From: Oryzias latipes
Taxonomy: Eukaryota > Chordata > Actinopteri > Beloniformes > Adrianichthyidae
Direction of reading: 5' to 3'
DNA: 64,000 nucleotides
Assembly: GCF_002234675.1 (NCBI RefSeq)
Contig: NC_019862.2
Location: 28,657,889 to 28,721,888 of the forward strand
Every line of letters starts with the position of its first letter. The stretch's first letter is position 1. A program made the position numbers and the translations under genes. Positions 1 through 11,379 of the stretch are shown in pieces. The notes beneath the pieces were generated by a model. That model saw only the letters and a program-made list of their open reading frames with translations. It made no database searches and had not been told where the DNA came from.

Positions 1-100
1 CTTGGGGGGCAGTGGATTTTTTACCTGTTTAATGAAAAGCTCATTTTAAAGGGTACTTACTAAAATAGTAATGATTATGATTGTGTGATGAAGACGTCAC

Positions 101-3100
101 CTCCTTTGTTCCAAGGCGGTAGTATTTAATAGGCCCGAAATATCCACGGATGCCTGGTAGATATTTTCCTCCTCCGATCACAAAATATCCGTCAGTGTCG
201 TCATAGTGGAGGCTGCCACGAAATCTGTGATGGTTAATGAGAGTCAGACCAAAGGTCATAGTTACTCCGTGTGCTTAAAGCGCTCTTTTGACTAATAAAT
301 CAGAATAAAGATTAAAGTCCCACTCCAGTCATCTTTTTGCTCTATTGTAAAGCGTTCCCAGTGCTCTTATATCACGATTATGCTGTTTTTAGCTCATTTG
401 TTTTTTTAAACTGTGCCGTTTTCTGGGACATAGTTTCTGCAGAGCGGCAGTAGTTGATCAGAAATTCACCTTCTGAGTTGGAGGTGGAGGGTGTTGGCAT
501 GAAACAACCGCTCTCCCATCTGTTCACACTCTCCCCCACTAGATTACAGCCCATCACACCCCCCAAACTTCACATTCCCGCTACAACAAAAATGGTCCAG
601 TCGATCCGTTTTGAAACAGATTCCAGCTCAGATGAGGAGAACAAAGACACACATGGATGAATTTGTCTGCACATGGATGCAGAAATTATGTCCTAGAAAA
701 CGACAAAAGTTTTTAGATTTTGGATAAAACCAGCATAATCAGAATTAAAAGAGCACTGGGAATGCTTTACAATAGATAAAAAGATAATTGGAGAGGGACT
801 TTTTTTAAAAAAAAGAAAGAAAAGTAAGCTCTTACTGATAGTTAAATCTGCGGGTTTCATTTTCCCAGGTAGCTTCCATCCTAATCTGAAATTCCCACCC
901 AACAGAAGCACAAGCAAATAAAGAATCTTTTAGAGTTTCACAGCTGTTTCATAAAAGCCAGAAAAACAAGGCTTAGAGATTAACAGCAGTCTTTTATTGC
1001 CACTAAACAACCCCCTCCACTCAGTATCTCACGCTGGGGTGGTATACCTTTGAGTCCAGCATGTAACAGTCCAATCTGATCCATTTCCACAGGGGCAGCA
1101 CAATGTTGGCCCGAAATGCTTCATCCTTTCCTGTTGTCAGGCGCGTCTGAATTATGATGTCTCCTAAGCAGGAGATCTGACAGTCACATTTTTCACCAAA
1201 GGAAATTCAAACCTCTTTATTTATATATGACGCAGTCTGTTCCACTGTCACACAAAACACTCATCATCCCTCACAACCATCTCAGGACACCTCAGTCAAA
1301 TCCTCAATGACGGCTTGTGTCTACACAAGCTGCCGTGGCCCACCTGTTTCTGTGAGCTGTATGAGGACAGAGTCGTACGAATTGCTCCTGTCGATGTGAT
1401 GGATGATCCCACAGAGGTTCTGGTGACACTGTTCCACCAGGTAGATCCACACAGACAAGGTGATGCTGAAAGCCAAGCAGTAAAACTTGATTTGACCAAC
1501 TGTTGCTTTATCCACTGAAGCGTGTGGTTGGAATAAAATTGCTGCTCTGTCTGGGGTTATATCGGACGCTAAGGAAGAAGCTCCAGGCGAAAGGCGTGAT
1601 GAAGCTCGTTAAGTTGTGTAACAGTGCAGAGAAGCAAAAATAATAGTGAAACACACTCTAATGGATGTTTGCGCTGAGCAAGAAACAATCACTGACCTGT
1701 GACCTTCTGACTTGCTGAGCGCAACAAAGTTCTGGCAAGCTGTACTTTAAAGTCTGGGCCAATATGTGCTTCTGTCCACCTTTATAAAAGTTAACATCTA
1801 AAAAGCCTGCTTTTTAAGCACTTGATGCAATATAAACAGACATCACAGGAAATCAGTTCTTCGTACAGAAAAGGCTGCAGGTAATTGATGAGTCTGTGAG
1901 AGTCAGACCTCGGCTGGGTCACAGCGTGAAGACGGGCTCTCTCCAGGTCCATGTTGACGAAAGGCCGAAACCTCCGCACCAACCCAAAGCGCTCACCAGT
2001 ACTCGCCAAAGGAAAGCTCAGCACATCAGTCACATCTGTGGTATAAGAAGCATGCTTTCAATAAAAGAAGTTATGTTTTGCCACTGAGATGAGGATGTTA
2101 TTTTAGCAAAAAGCTCTGACCTGACTCGTGAGGGCACTGAGGGATTCTGTTGCTGGTCATCAGCCACGCCAGCTGAGCAGACAACGAAGGGCACCCAGCG
2201 AGGGGTTTACTTGGCCACTCAAACAGCGGCATCACCTGCAGCACTTTATAAACCTTCAAGACAGAGCTGTGCTGTGTGGCGATTTCACTGCTTAAGTAGT
2301 CCAACCAGGCACAGACTGTCACATTCTGGTTGTCCAATATGTTCCCGTTGAGGAAGTCATGATGATCTGAAATGGATGGAGGCAATCTGAGCCGCACCGG
2401 CTGAATCCTGTGGACTTGAGGTGCACTGCTGATCCATTTTCTCCTGAAAACCACCAAATCTGTCTTCCTTAATGTTGACACCACCTCCACTGTGAGCTGA
2501 CAGGGCCCGGAGCACTGAAACCGCACACAGACCACTGAGCCATCTGCCACTTCGTCAGGGACTGAGTCAAACCCTATGAAATTGTCAGGCAAGGTTTCAC
2601 CACTCTGGGCTGAAATGGACTGGAACACACAGAGTCCCTGAGGGAAGCGGAGAAAAAATGAAATGGAATGAAGGGAAGGTAAAGAAAAACAATAGTTCTG
2701 TTCGTGCTCTTTCAAACAAATTAAACAGTCTTTCAGGGAGTGTGCAGCCCCCCCCCCCAACAGCTGTTCACAGCAACTGAAAAGGGTGACAGGGAAGCTC
2801 CAGAGAGATTAACAATGAGCTGGAACTTGTTATAATAAAGCCTTACACAGCTGAGCAGAACTGTGGACTCCAGCAATCAACTTAATTATTTAGATTGGTA
2901 ATTAAATTAGAATATTCAATAAGTGTTTTGGACTAAATAATAGCCGTAGAAGAATTCACATTTCTCTTGAGGCTAAATGTTAATGTGAAGGTGATTGTTT
3001 CAGAGTAAAGAAACATTTCAGTACAGATTCTGATACGAACCTGAGGTGACTTTAAGTGGGATCGCAGCAGTAAAGAGGAAAAACGCTCCTTACCAGTAGA

Positions 3101-3150
3101 ACAGAGGAAGTCAGTACGTATCCAACAATGACAGACTGGATTCCCTTCAT
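101..3150 (-). CDS. sel1l3: SEL1L3-like protein, 5' half (seven coding exons, continues past left edge)
   Basis: The exon chain on the minus strand is 3094-3150, 2121-2637, 1847-2035, 1344-1514, 1048-1163, 836-885 and 101-224. All junctions have GT/AG ends and matching phases, giving 408 codons. Exon 1 encodes a hydrophobic start (MKGIQSVIVGYVLTSS), taken as a signal peptide. Exon 2 carries the N-terminal extracellular part with the run VLKVYKVLQVMPLFEWPSKP. Exons 4 to 7 encode a laminin-G/concanavalin-like fold ending in GYFVIGGGKYLPGIRGYFGP, which I recognise as SEL1L3-type. The Sel1 repeats expected downstream lie outside the window. SEL1L3 is a large membrane protein of the Sel1-repeat family with poorly defined function. 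The donor of exon 3 (GTGATG) is the least certain junction. The gene is divergent from psmb11, with 734 bp between the start codons. The family name comes from motif recognition alone; a sel1l3 paralogue is possible. Confidence 0.72.
313..803. repeat. Family-A TIR repeat, palindromic copy, in sel1l3 intron 6
   Basis: About 130 bp at the left end, beginning near TTAAAGTCCCACTCC, returns in inverted orientation at the right end (GGAGAGGGACTT). The arms share the order GCGTTCCCAGTG, GATTATGC, TTTCTAGGACATAG. The right end stops about 33 bp from the acceptor of the 836-885 exon. The short open frames here are not genes. Confidence 0.75.
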
Positions 3151-3884
3151 GTCGACTCTGCTTTAGGTACGAATTAAATACTTCATAAAAACAAACAGTT
3201 AATCCTTGGATTCATGATTTTATTTTAAAATTTCTTTTGTAATCCAGAAAGTTCGTTTGCGCTGAAATCAACTCGACTTGCAGTTTGACACCTGGCAGTT
3301 TATTACCAAACAGGTGGCCAATGTGTGAGCACACACCCTGTGGAATGCAGCATTTCCTGATAGTCTGGTGCAGCGCGTTCAGCAACTAGACTGACTTACA
3401 TTTAAAGCACAAGAGCTTTTGTGTCTGAGCTATTTTTACTGTACTGTGAAACAAAACACTAGATCTGCCTCTGTGTTCTTATGGAAGTGCTGCATCGAAG
3501 GACAGCGGAGACTTTGACCTAATTCGTTCTAGTCTGGTCAAAGGCTTCACCGTCACCTCACGGTTACTTTGGTGTTTGCCCACGCGACACTTTGAATATA
3601 TCTAATGTAGCAGCCAACATTAATGAAGCATCAGCAGCTGCATCCTCTGTTTTTAAAGAAAATGAAAATGATAGAATGGATCGTTTTAGGTGACCATGCG
3701 GAAATATGAGACAAGGCATTGGTCTATATAAACAATGATTTCTGCTCAACTTCGGGGTTTGATGCCGAACGAGATTCAATGAGGACTTGTCTTCTGCAGA
3801 AAACATCTGTTTAATTCAACCGGGATAGAACATTTGAATGTTGTTTTGTTTGTGATATTCAAAAACTGTTGGGCAGCAGGTCAC
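3151..3884. promoter_or_regulatory. Divergent intergenic region between sel1l3 and psmb11
   Basis: This 734-bp stretch separates two divergent start codons, so it must hold at least the proximal promoter or 5'UTR of both genes. It is AT-rich at the sel1l3 side, and I see no CpG island or unambiguous TATA box. The head-to-head arrangement is read directly; shared regulation is inference. Confidence 0.4.
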
Positions 3885-4958
3885 ATGGCTCTGCAGGATC
3901 TGTGCAATTTGCAGCACATTCTCCTGGAGAGTGAAGCAGCAGAACAATCACCTGGTAGGTTTGGGGAAAAGGCTGCTTCCAGCTATGAAAGTGGTCTTCA
4001 CAGCTCCAGTCTCTTGGATTTTTATATACCAGTGGCTGAGTGTCTGGATGAGAGTCCAATCGAGTTTGGGCAAATCCGTCCGGATCAGAGCTCCTGCAGC
4101 ATCTCTTCTGAGAGTTCTCCGCTCCCCAGCCTTCCCTTTGTTTCCTCTCAGCCTGTACCTCTCCCGTTCCCCATGGCTCACGGCACCACCACCTTGGCGT
4201 TCGTGTTTCAGGGCGGCGTCCTGGCTGCTGCAGACACTCGCTCCAGCTGCTCCGGCCTCGTGGCGTGCCCTGCCTCCCAGAAGATCCTGCCCATTCACAG
4301 CCACTTGGTGGGCACCACCTCTGGGACTTCAGCCGACTGTGCGCTTTGGAAACGAATTCTGTCTCGGGAGCTCAGGCTCTACCAGCTCCGCAATGGCCGC
4401 CGTTTGAGCACAAGTGGAGCGGCCAAGTTGCTTTCACACATGCTTCACCCTTTCAAGGGAACTGAGCTGTGTGTGGCGGCCACGCTGTGTGGGTGGGATG
4501 ACCACAGTGGCAGCAGAAGAGCAGCTCAGGGGCAAAAGACTGATCTGGAAGCCGTGTCCAGTGACAAGGTCTCTCTGTCAAAGAGCTCCTTTCTTACGCA
4601 GCAGCCCTGCGCCAGGAAGGAGGCAAGTCTCTCTGGACCAAGCCTGTTTTATGTATGCAGCGATGGCTCTCGGCTGCAGGGAACGCTCTTCTCTGTGGGA
4701 TCAGGATCCCCATATGCATACTCAATTTTGGACCAAGGGGTTCAATGGGGGCTGACTGTGGCCGAGGCCACATCGATTGCTAGGGAGGCTGTGTACAGGG
4801 CCACATACAGGGACGCATACTCAGGAAATTGTGTGGACATCTATCACGTCACCTCACAGGGATGGACTCGCAGGACCAGGGAGGACTTGAAAGAGGAGTA
4901 TTACAGAGAAAAGGAAAGTCGGAGGCAAACTCACGAAGCAGAAAAAAAAATGTTGTGA
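3885..4958 (+). CDS. psmb11: Proteasome subunit beta type-11 (beta5t, thymoproteasome catalytic subunit)
   Basis: This is a single-exon gene of 357 codons. The start was placed at MALQDLCN because known beta5t proteins begin MALQD; the frame stays open 17 codons upstream. The mature N-terminus is Thr101 (4185-4187) after MAHG, followed by TTTLAF. In mature numbering the catalytic Thr1, Asp17 and Lys33 are all in place, and the motifs GTTSGTSAD and [12 protein letters not shown] are present. Ser31, Thr45 and Ser49 give the polar S1 pocket that distinguishes beta5t from the hydrophobic pocket of beta5/PSMB5. In vertebrates beta5t replaces beta5 in 20S proteasomes of cortical thymic epithelium and supports positive selection of CD8 T cells. 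Two oddities: the propeptide is about 100 residues (roughly 50 in mammals), and about 42 extra residues sit between CGWD and GPSLFYV (roughly 4500-4634). The intronless structure fits mammalian PSMB11. Confidence 0.93.
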   Translation: MALQDLCNLQHILLESEAAEQSPGRFGEKAASSYESGLHSSSLLDFYIPVAECLDESPIEFGQIRPDQSSCSISSESSPLPSLPFVSSQPVPLPFPMAHGTTTLAFVFQGGVLAAADTRSSCSGLVACPASQKILPIHSHLVGTTSGTSADCALWKRILSRELRLYQLRNGRRLSTSGAAKLLSHMLHPFKGTELCVAATLCGWDDHSGSRRAAQGQKTDLEAVSSDKVSLSKSSFLTQQPCARKEASLSGPSLFYVCSDGSRLQGTLFSVGSGSPYAYSILDQGVQWGLTVAEATSIAREAVYRATYRDAYSGNCVDIYHVTSQGWTRRTREDLKEEYYREKESRRQTHEAEKKML

Positions 4959-7231
4959 AACATGAGAAGTAAACGTCAAGTATTACAGATAGATTCTTTG
5001 AAATTAATACAAACTTTTTTTTTAAAAAGCCAGGCAGTTTCATCCTCCAGGCTATTTTGTTTTTTATTTTGGGCAAAACAAATTGTTCCATTTAATCAGC
5101 AGCTGATGTTTTGTTTGCACTCCTGATAAAATGCAATCTAACCACACTTCTGGCTGGCATTTTGCAATAGACATTATGAATAATTTTATCATTTCAAATT
5201 TGACATAATTACAACCTACTCCCACATTTGGTTTAATGGCCAAAGCAGAGAGAGGCAGACAATGAGCAGTCTAAAAATTCAAACAGCTGGAGGCCGAATG
5301 TTGAAATTCTCCCCCTTTTTTTTGTTGGAAGAAATATAGTCAGGAGCCAAAGACGGATTAATGTCTGCTGTCAGAATGCTTTAGAAGTGTCTTTTATGGT
5401 TTCCATAAATTATAAAATTAACTATATTTTGCTCAAACTTGTCTGCCCATTTGCGTAGGAGTAGCTTAGGTTGTAGATCATTCCTTATTGGTCAAGACGC
5501 AGCAACAGGCTAATAGAGATTCATCTTCCGCTTTTGAAAAGATGACAAAGTAAATAAATAAAATTGTTTCCAAACAATACAATTTACCATGTGGCAGAAG
5601 TTTCATAGCATGTGTCAAAGTGTCGCATGACGTTGTGCTTCTGCATGGAGATTTGATGAGCAAGTCAGAAGTGCTGCAACATTTTGTGTGGCAAGAGCTC
5701 TTAATGGCCAACATGTCCATACATGTGCAGCCAGCGTGGCCATGTGTTATTACCAGCATAAAATAAACGACATGCACGGATGCATAACTGCAGCATAAGA
5801 GGAGATGTGTACTATGTCTAGTGTGTGAAGAAGGAAAAGCCTCGCCCAACTCCCCAACCTCATCTATAATTCCTCTCTTTGGAAGATCATTAATGGTAGC
5901 GAACAAAAAGCCATAACAAGTAAAATCCAATTACTGATTTCAAATCCTGCAAGGGACTTTGTATTTTTATTTTTTTGAGGACACACTTGTGAATCAAAGT
6001 TTGACGCCATAAAAGAAAGAGCTGTGAGTCCAAATTTAAACAGACAGCAGTTCTGCCTTTGCTCTGCCTCTTCAAAGTGTTTTGTTCTGCTCTACCCGTC
6101 TTCGCTCCTCGCACACAAACTCCATCTAAAAGCAGAACAAACGGCCCTTGCTCTGACCAAAATGTGTCTACCGGCGTGGACCCAATCATCGACATTGCAT
6201 CGGCAAACATTATTCTGTTTCCATTCATCTAAACGAACTTTGAAAACTTGAAAAGGCAGAATTTTAAGCTCAGAACGTGCTCTGCAGTTTTAATAAAAAA
6301 TACCCTAGTACATCTTCCCTAGCAGGCTTTCTGCTGCTTGACGTTATGTGCTTGCTCAGTATCTGGCATTAATAAAGCTCCCACAGGCTGCTTTATACCA
6401 GGGAACTGACAAGTGACCTTAGGGTCATCCCACTATCATTCCAACTTCCTTAAAGGCTCTGCTTTTTGTTAGTCATCACACACAAGTCAAGGCTGTGCTG
6501 TGTAGTCACTTTTTACTGTGCCAGGAGCTCAGAAAGCGTGGTTTGATGATTCTGCTTTTAATCAAAGGACTACATGAAAAATATCTAGCATGAAATAACC
6601 CAGAATTTAACGCATCAAAATCACTTACATGATCTCAACAGAAAAGGCTGTGTCTGCTTTGGAAGGAAAATCATTTCAGCTGAAAAAAGATCCAGCATGT
6701 GGTCGAACACGTTTTTAATCACGTCTATCTTCACTCATAATTGCAGCATAAAATACCCTTTTTAACGGGTTCATGGCAACATTGTCCAATTCTAAGCTAA
6801 GGTCACAATCTCCCCCTCTGTTCCTGAGCCTATCTAAAATCCACCATGACACAAATAGTCACATGTATTCATTTTTTAGTTCAATTAGTACAAAAGCAAT
6901 AGTGAACAGGAGTAAAAGACTTTTCTGTGTACAACCCAGATCACCTTTTTATATGTATTGATTTTCTATTATATATTTGGATAGAAAAAAAAACACAGAT
7001 GTATGGGAGATGCCATGTTGAGTTCAAATCCTGGACATATCCACAGTGGACTGATCATTTCTAATGTAACTCATAGGATTTTTAACACTTGACTGGATCT
7101 AACGTCACCCAACTTGACAATATTTCAGGAGAAAGAGGCAAAGTAACCAAGCCCCCCCACCCCAATTGTATTCCTGAATTTGAAAAAAAACACGGAAAGT
7201 TACTGAAGGTTTGTTTCCCCCAAATGCCTTC

Positions 7232-7560
7232 TGCGGTCATGGGGTCACTGCAGCCAACCGGTTAGGTGTTAGGTTTAGTTAGGTGAAGGCTTGGTACACC
7301 CTAGTACCAAGGTTGCTAGTCTGTGACCGGGTCGTAAAATCCCACTCATATTCCCATCTAGAGACAATTTAATAGTAATCTATCAACCATTGAAGCATGT
7401 TTTTGGACTTTGGGAGAAAGTTGGAGTGCTGCAGAGAAAATCCATGCATGCACTAAGAAAGCATGCAAACTCCACACGAAGCACCCAGCTGGGATTTAAA
7501 CAAGAGCCATCTAGCTGTGATGCAAGAGTGCAAACCACTACACCATTGTGCGGCCCAGGT
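7232..7560 (-). repeat. Teleost interspersed repeat (GCATGCAAACTCCACAC type)
   Basis: It contains the run GCATGCAAACTCCACACGAAG followed by a GGGATTTAAAC segment, then CAAACCACTACACCATTGTGC. This is the layout of a very common fish repeat usually read on the opposite strand. A second copy lies at 22210-22400. I cannot assign it to a named family. Confidence 0.6.
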
Positions 7561-8605
7561 TGGTTTCCAAAAACAGCAAATCCCATTTAATCCCAAAACG
7601 TCAAACTTTACACCTAAAGTGAGCACATGCTGACAGCCATTATGTCAGGTGACAGCTGAAGAAGGTCCCCACGTTCTTTAAATGAAGGATAAAATGTACT
7701 GAATTGTGGTTAATGCTTGTGATGTTTTAAACATGAATCTGTTTGAAAAATAAAAACACATTGTACAGATGTGACTTTGACCCATATTTCCTTTCAATTT
7801 ACTTGCAATATAAAACGTCAACGAGATTGGTCACTCAAATTTTAAGCTTTCTTCTTTGAATCGCAAAATTCAGCCGAAGTCATTTACAAAATCTAAAATT
7901 AAACATTTTTCTGCCTTAAAATGATAATGATGGATTGTCTTGGTTTATGAGTCCACTCACCACACCAAGACGCAGACCTGCTTAAATTACATTAAATGTT
8001 CCAGTTGGAGCATACTGACAGTTTTCTTTGGGTCTTCATGGTTTTACTTGACGTCAGTCACTTTACATGAAGAGATTCTGCTGTTACTGTTACATATCTG
8101 AATCCTGTCCTTATTGATTATGACCTTATTAAAAGAAAATAACATGACTAAAAAATACTGAGAAAGTGTCAATGTTTTCAACATTAAAAATGATAAATAA
8201 ATTAATGAGGATACATTTGGAAAACAATTAGATCGAATTACTGGAAACAACTGTGTAACAAAGATCTCCTTCGTTACTTTATTAAAGTTATAGGTATGGT
8301 ACATGGGCACACAACATTTTAAAAAGTAACATTTAAAACAGTAATAAATGTCACATTTTATAGGTTTGAATAAGGGTTTATTGGGGTTTGCATGATTTTA
8401 TTTTTCCTGTGTGGTGTGTAGATGAATTGGCAGCTACCTGGAAGAAAGGATTGTTAGTTTCATTATTAGGTTAAGATGTGACTGCAAGATGTACTCACCT
8501 GTGTTTGTCTTTTCCAGTGTGCTCCAGCAAAACCCTTCCCCTAGGAACAGAGCTATATTTAAGGTTCCGGGAGAATCTATTCAGAGGCCTGAGGGGGGAA
8601 GTCAT

Positions 8606-8935
8606 TGTATTTGGGAGATATTTGTTGTTTTAATGTTTCTACTTGATGTTTTAAATTAGAGTAATAGAAATTAATTTGATTTTAGAATTTGTTTAAGGAA
8701 TTTAGAAAAAAGAATTCATCCTTTTTATATGAATTGTAGATTTCAGTAAAGGTAAACCTCCCTCCAGAAAGGAGGAGATGGTATGCTTAATTGGTATTTA
8801 AACCACCTGTAATTTTAGTGGCGAGGCCTCTTGCGTTTGTGAATGTGTTGGACAAATAAATATCTTTACTAATTTAACCTGACCTCTGAGAACTTCCTAC
8901 ACTCCCACTGCTCAAAGGCCAGCCGCCGGTGACAA
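8606..8935 (+). mobile_element. Possible solo LTR or LTR fragment
   Basis: A purine tract (GAGGGGGGAAGT, 8591-8602) is followed by a stretch containing a TATA-like TATTTAAACC near 8800, an AATAAA near 8856, and an end close to CCGGTGACA. That order (polypurine tract, U3 promoter, polyadenylation signal, terminal CA) is what a 3' LTR looks like. No second LTR, primer-binding site or gag/pol frame was found nearby, so this is tentative. Confidence 0.3.
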
Positions 8936-9491
8936 ACTGAAATGATCACAATATATTTATGGTTGTTGGTTTATATTTATGGTTTATTTTTGTTAAATAT
9001 AAAGTCATTATTTAGTACTGAACGGAGAATGGATAAGAGTTAGAACAGTTTAAAGCCCAACAGCAGAACACAAGCCAACATATAGCACTGGCTGCGCTTT
9101 CATGTGCAAAAATCAGATTAATCAGATTAGAATTGAACTGTGCACAGGATCCCAGAAAAACTTCATCCGATTATAACAAACGTTTACATACTCCACATAA
9201 TCCAAATGAAGCATTTTGACATGCGCAGAACTCTCTAAAATACCGGCAACGGCCGTAGAAGAAGAAATAGCGAGTTCCATTGTAAACAAACAAAGCTGCA
9301 GCACAGAGCGAGACGATCTTCTTAACGATCTTCTTCTTATTATTAACATATTAATTATTGCAGTTGTCACAGCAGCCAAACAAGAATATTTGGTATGCTT
9401 ATTATGAAGTGCTTTTTCGGTTATAATTTTTTTGGATCCGAGCGGCTGGTGCTTTATTCTTGGCTGCACGGAGCCGGAAGAAGGGTTAGGA

Positions 9492-10179
9492 TTAAGGCCC
9501 GTACACACCGGGACGAATATTCGCCAGGCGTTATTCGCCAGCGTTTTTCCTCACGTTTTTTGTGTTCACACCCAGGCGATTTTCGCTGACGATGAGCCGA
9601 GCGAACATGCAATTTCATTCCCTGACATAAGATGGCGCTTAATGTAAACAGAAATACTCCTGTACACAAGGTGGCGCTGCGCAACTTTCTGCTTCTTAAA
9701 GTTGCTTTTCACTCAGAAGAAGAGAGCAAGTATTTACGCGCTTGTCAGAATAATACAAAGAAAACATGAATATTTCAAGCACCAGTAGCTCCAACTGGTG
9801 CTTGGTTCGGGGATATTTTAGAATGTCCGTCATTATTTCTTCGCGGCAGTGTAGACGCTACTTGGCGTCTATCTTCTTCGCTGGTATGTGTGCTCAGCAA
9901 GGCAGTTTTGTGTTTGAGCGCCCCCAAGTTGTGTTTTACTGTAACTTCAGAAGCTCCAGACACGTGTGCAAAAGCGCCATTCTCATTGGTCGAATAGATT
10001 TCGACGCAAGGCGTCGAAAAAAAAAACGAACCCGAGGCGTTTTTTTTTTAACGCTTTGACGCGTGGCGTTTTTTCGCGTCGGTGTGCACACTCTCATTGG
10101 TGCCCTTTGTTTAGTCACGAGGCGTTAAACGTCGGCGAAAATCGCCGGCGAAATTCGTCCCGGTGTGTACGGGCCTTTA
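9492..10179. mobile_element. Nonautonomous PIF/Harbinger-type MITE with TTA target duplication
   Basis: The element occupies 9495-10176. Its ends are perfect 24-bp inverted repeats starting AGGCCCGTACACACCGGGAC, and it is flanked on both sides by TTA (9492-9494 and 10177-10179). A 3-bp TWA duplication is the signature of the PIF/Harbinger superfamily. The interior has further CGCCxGGCG/GGCGTT motifs in inverted copies and no transposase. The open frames at 9766-10059 and 9966-10217 lie inside it and are spurious. Confidence 0.85.
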
Positions 10180-11379
10180 GGCTGATATACGTGCCAACAA
10201 CATTTAGCTGTGGATGAACACAACTGGAAACACAAATTGACATGATTGTATACACGGTTTCTAAGGACTGCGCAACATTTCCTCGTACAATAGTTGCCTC
10301 CGCCAGCTCACACAGGTGTTTAATTCCGATTACTTTTGTCCATGTAACGGCAGCTACTGATGCTAAAGCTAAAACGAATTAAACGAGCTAAACACCGGAG
10401 TTCTTTCCTAGAATCTCCTCCGCAATCATCAGCTGTCAATCATAAAGTCACGCCCCCGAAATTAAACACTGTTGAAAAAAAAAAAACTGCAAAGAAAAAC
10501 ATGCACTCCCCCCAGAGTTGCCATGAATCAAATATGCAACCACCGATGGAATAAAAAGTTTTAGAACCAGGCATTAAAGGGGTTTATTTGACGGGTGAAA
10601 ATACCTTTTTTTTTCATGGGAATCGGGGAGAGGTTGCTCACGCGAGGTACCAGCCCCTCTGGTCAGTTGAGGTACTGCAACGTTTTGGTGCTTCCTGATT
10701 GGCTTCTCCCAGTCCCTTCTAGTTACCGATTGGTCTCGCTCAGTCCTATTTTTTTTAGTGGCAACAAAACTAACTAAAAATGAAATTCAGACATTTTCTT
10801 TACAGTTGTAGGCCTCAGTAGTGTTTTTGTTGTTTCTTTGGTTTATTTATTCATTTTGCTTGCCCCACATATTTTTAAGTAAATGTTAAGTGGGTCAAGG
10901 AGAAAAAAAGCTTTGAAAAAGTTAAACCATTAATAAAATAAAGGAAAAAAACACAAGTGAAAGGAATTTGGGGTTGGGAGAAAATAACAATGTGTTTTTT
11001 TTAAACTTCTACAATTTCACAGGGGGTTTGAGAAACTATTTGAAAATTGAAAAAAAGTGAGTATTCAAGTCAAAGTATTGACTTTAATATAGACCTCTGT
11101 CTATTGGGAACATTTGCAAATCAGTCATTGATTCCTCCTTTGTTGGAGCTTTCATGGCAGACCACTGAAGACAACACTTTAATAATGTATTTTTGTGAAA
11201 ATAAAATACGTGTAGGATAAGACGTGTATTAATATTTTAAATATATATTTTAAACTGAAATGTTGTTTGGAGATGTTCGGAATGGAGACACGCACTGTGG
11301 TGTTCGGAAAGCACGGCTTCACCGCATCATTTGTCCTCTCAGAAGAAGAGGCTTTTAGGGGAAAGTCTTTCACAAACTA
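10180..11379. other. Intergenic region upstream of the cdh24 CpG-rich block
   Basis: I see no gene. The sequence is AT-rich with homopolymer runs and no recognisable repeat boundary. It becomes GC-rich from about 11380. Confidence 0.5.

Larger units (their letters stand above)
4959..9491. other. Intergenic region downstream of psmb11
   Basis: There is no supported gene here. The open frames at 5478-5930 and 5890-6228 (minus) show no recognisable domain or splice structure. Contents I can name are a teleost interspersed repeat at 7232-7560 and a possible solo LTR at 8606-8935. The rest is AT-rich sequence with no evident structure. Confidence 0.6.

Noticed and set aside
3931-4407. Overlapping open frames on both strands inside psmb11 (also 3948-4304 minus, 4414-4755 plus)
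   Set aside because: They are other-frame shadows of the GC-rich psmb11 coding exon and show no domain.
3885-4958. Calling the gene psmb5 or psmb8
   Set aside because: The MALQD start and polar residues at mature positions 31, 45 and 49 are specific to beta5t; psmb5/psmb8 have a hydrophobic pocket and several introns.
5478-6228. Two overlapping minus-strand frames of 150 and 112 codons
   Set aside because: No recognisable motif, no splice partners, AT-rich composition like the surrounding spacer.
9766-10217. Plus-strand frames of 97 and 83 codons
   Set aside because: They lie within the Harbinger MITE and are generated by its inverted GCG/CGC motifs.
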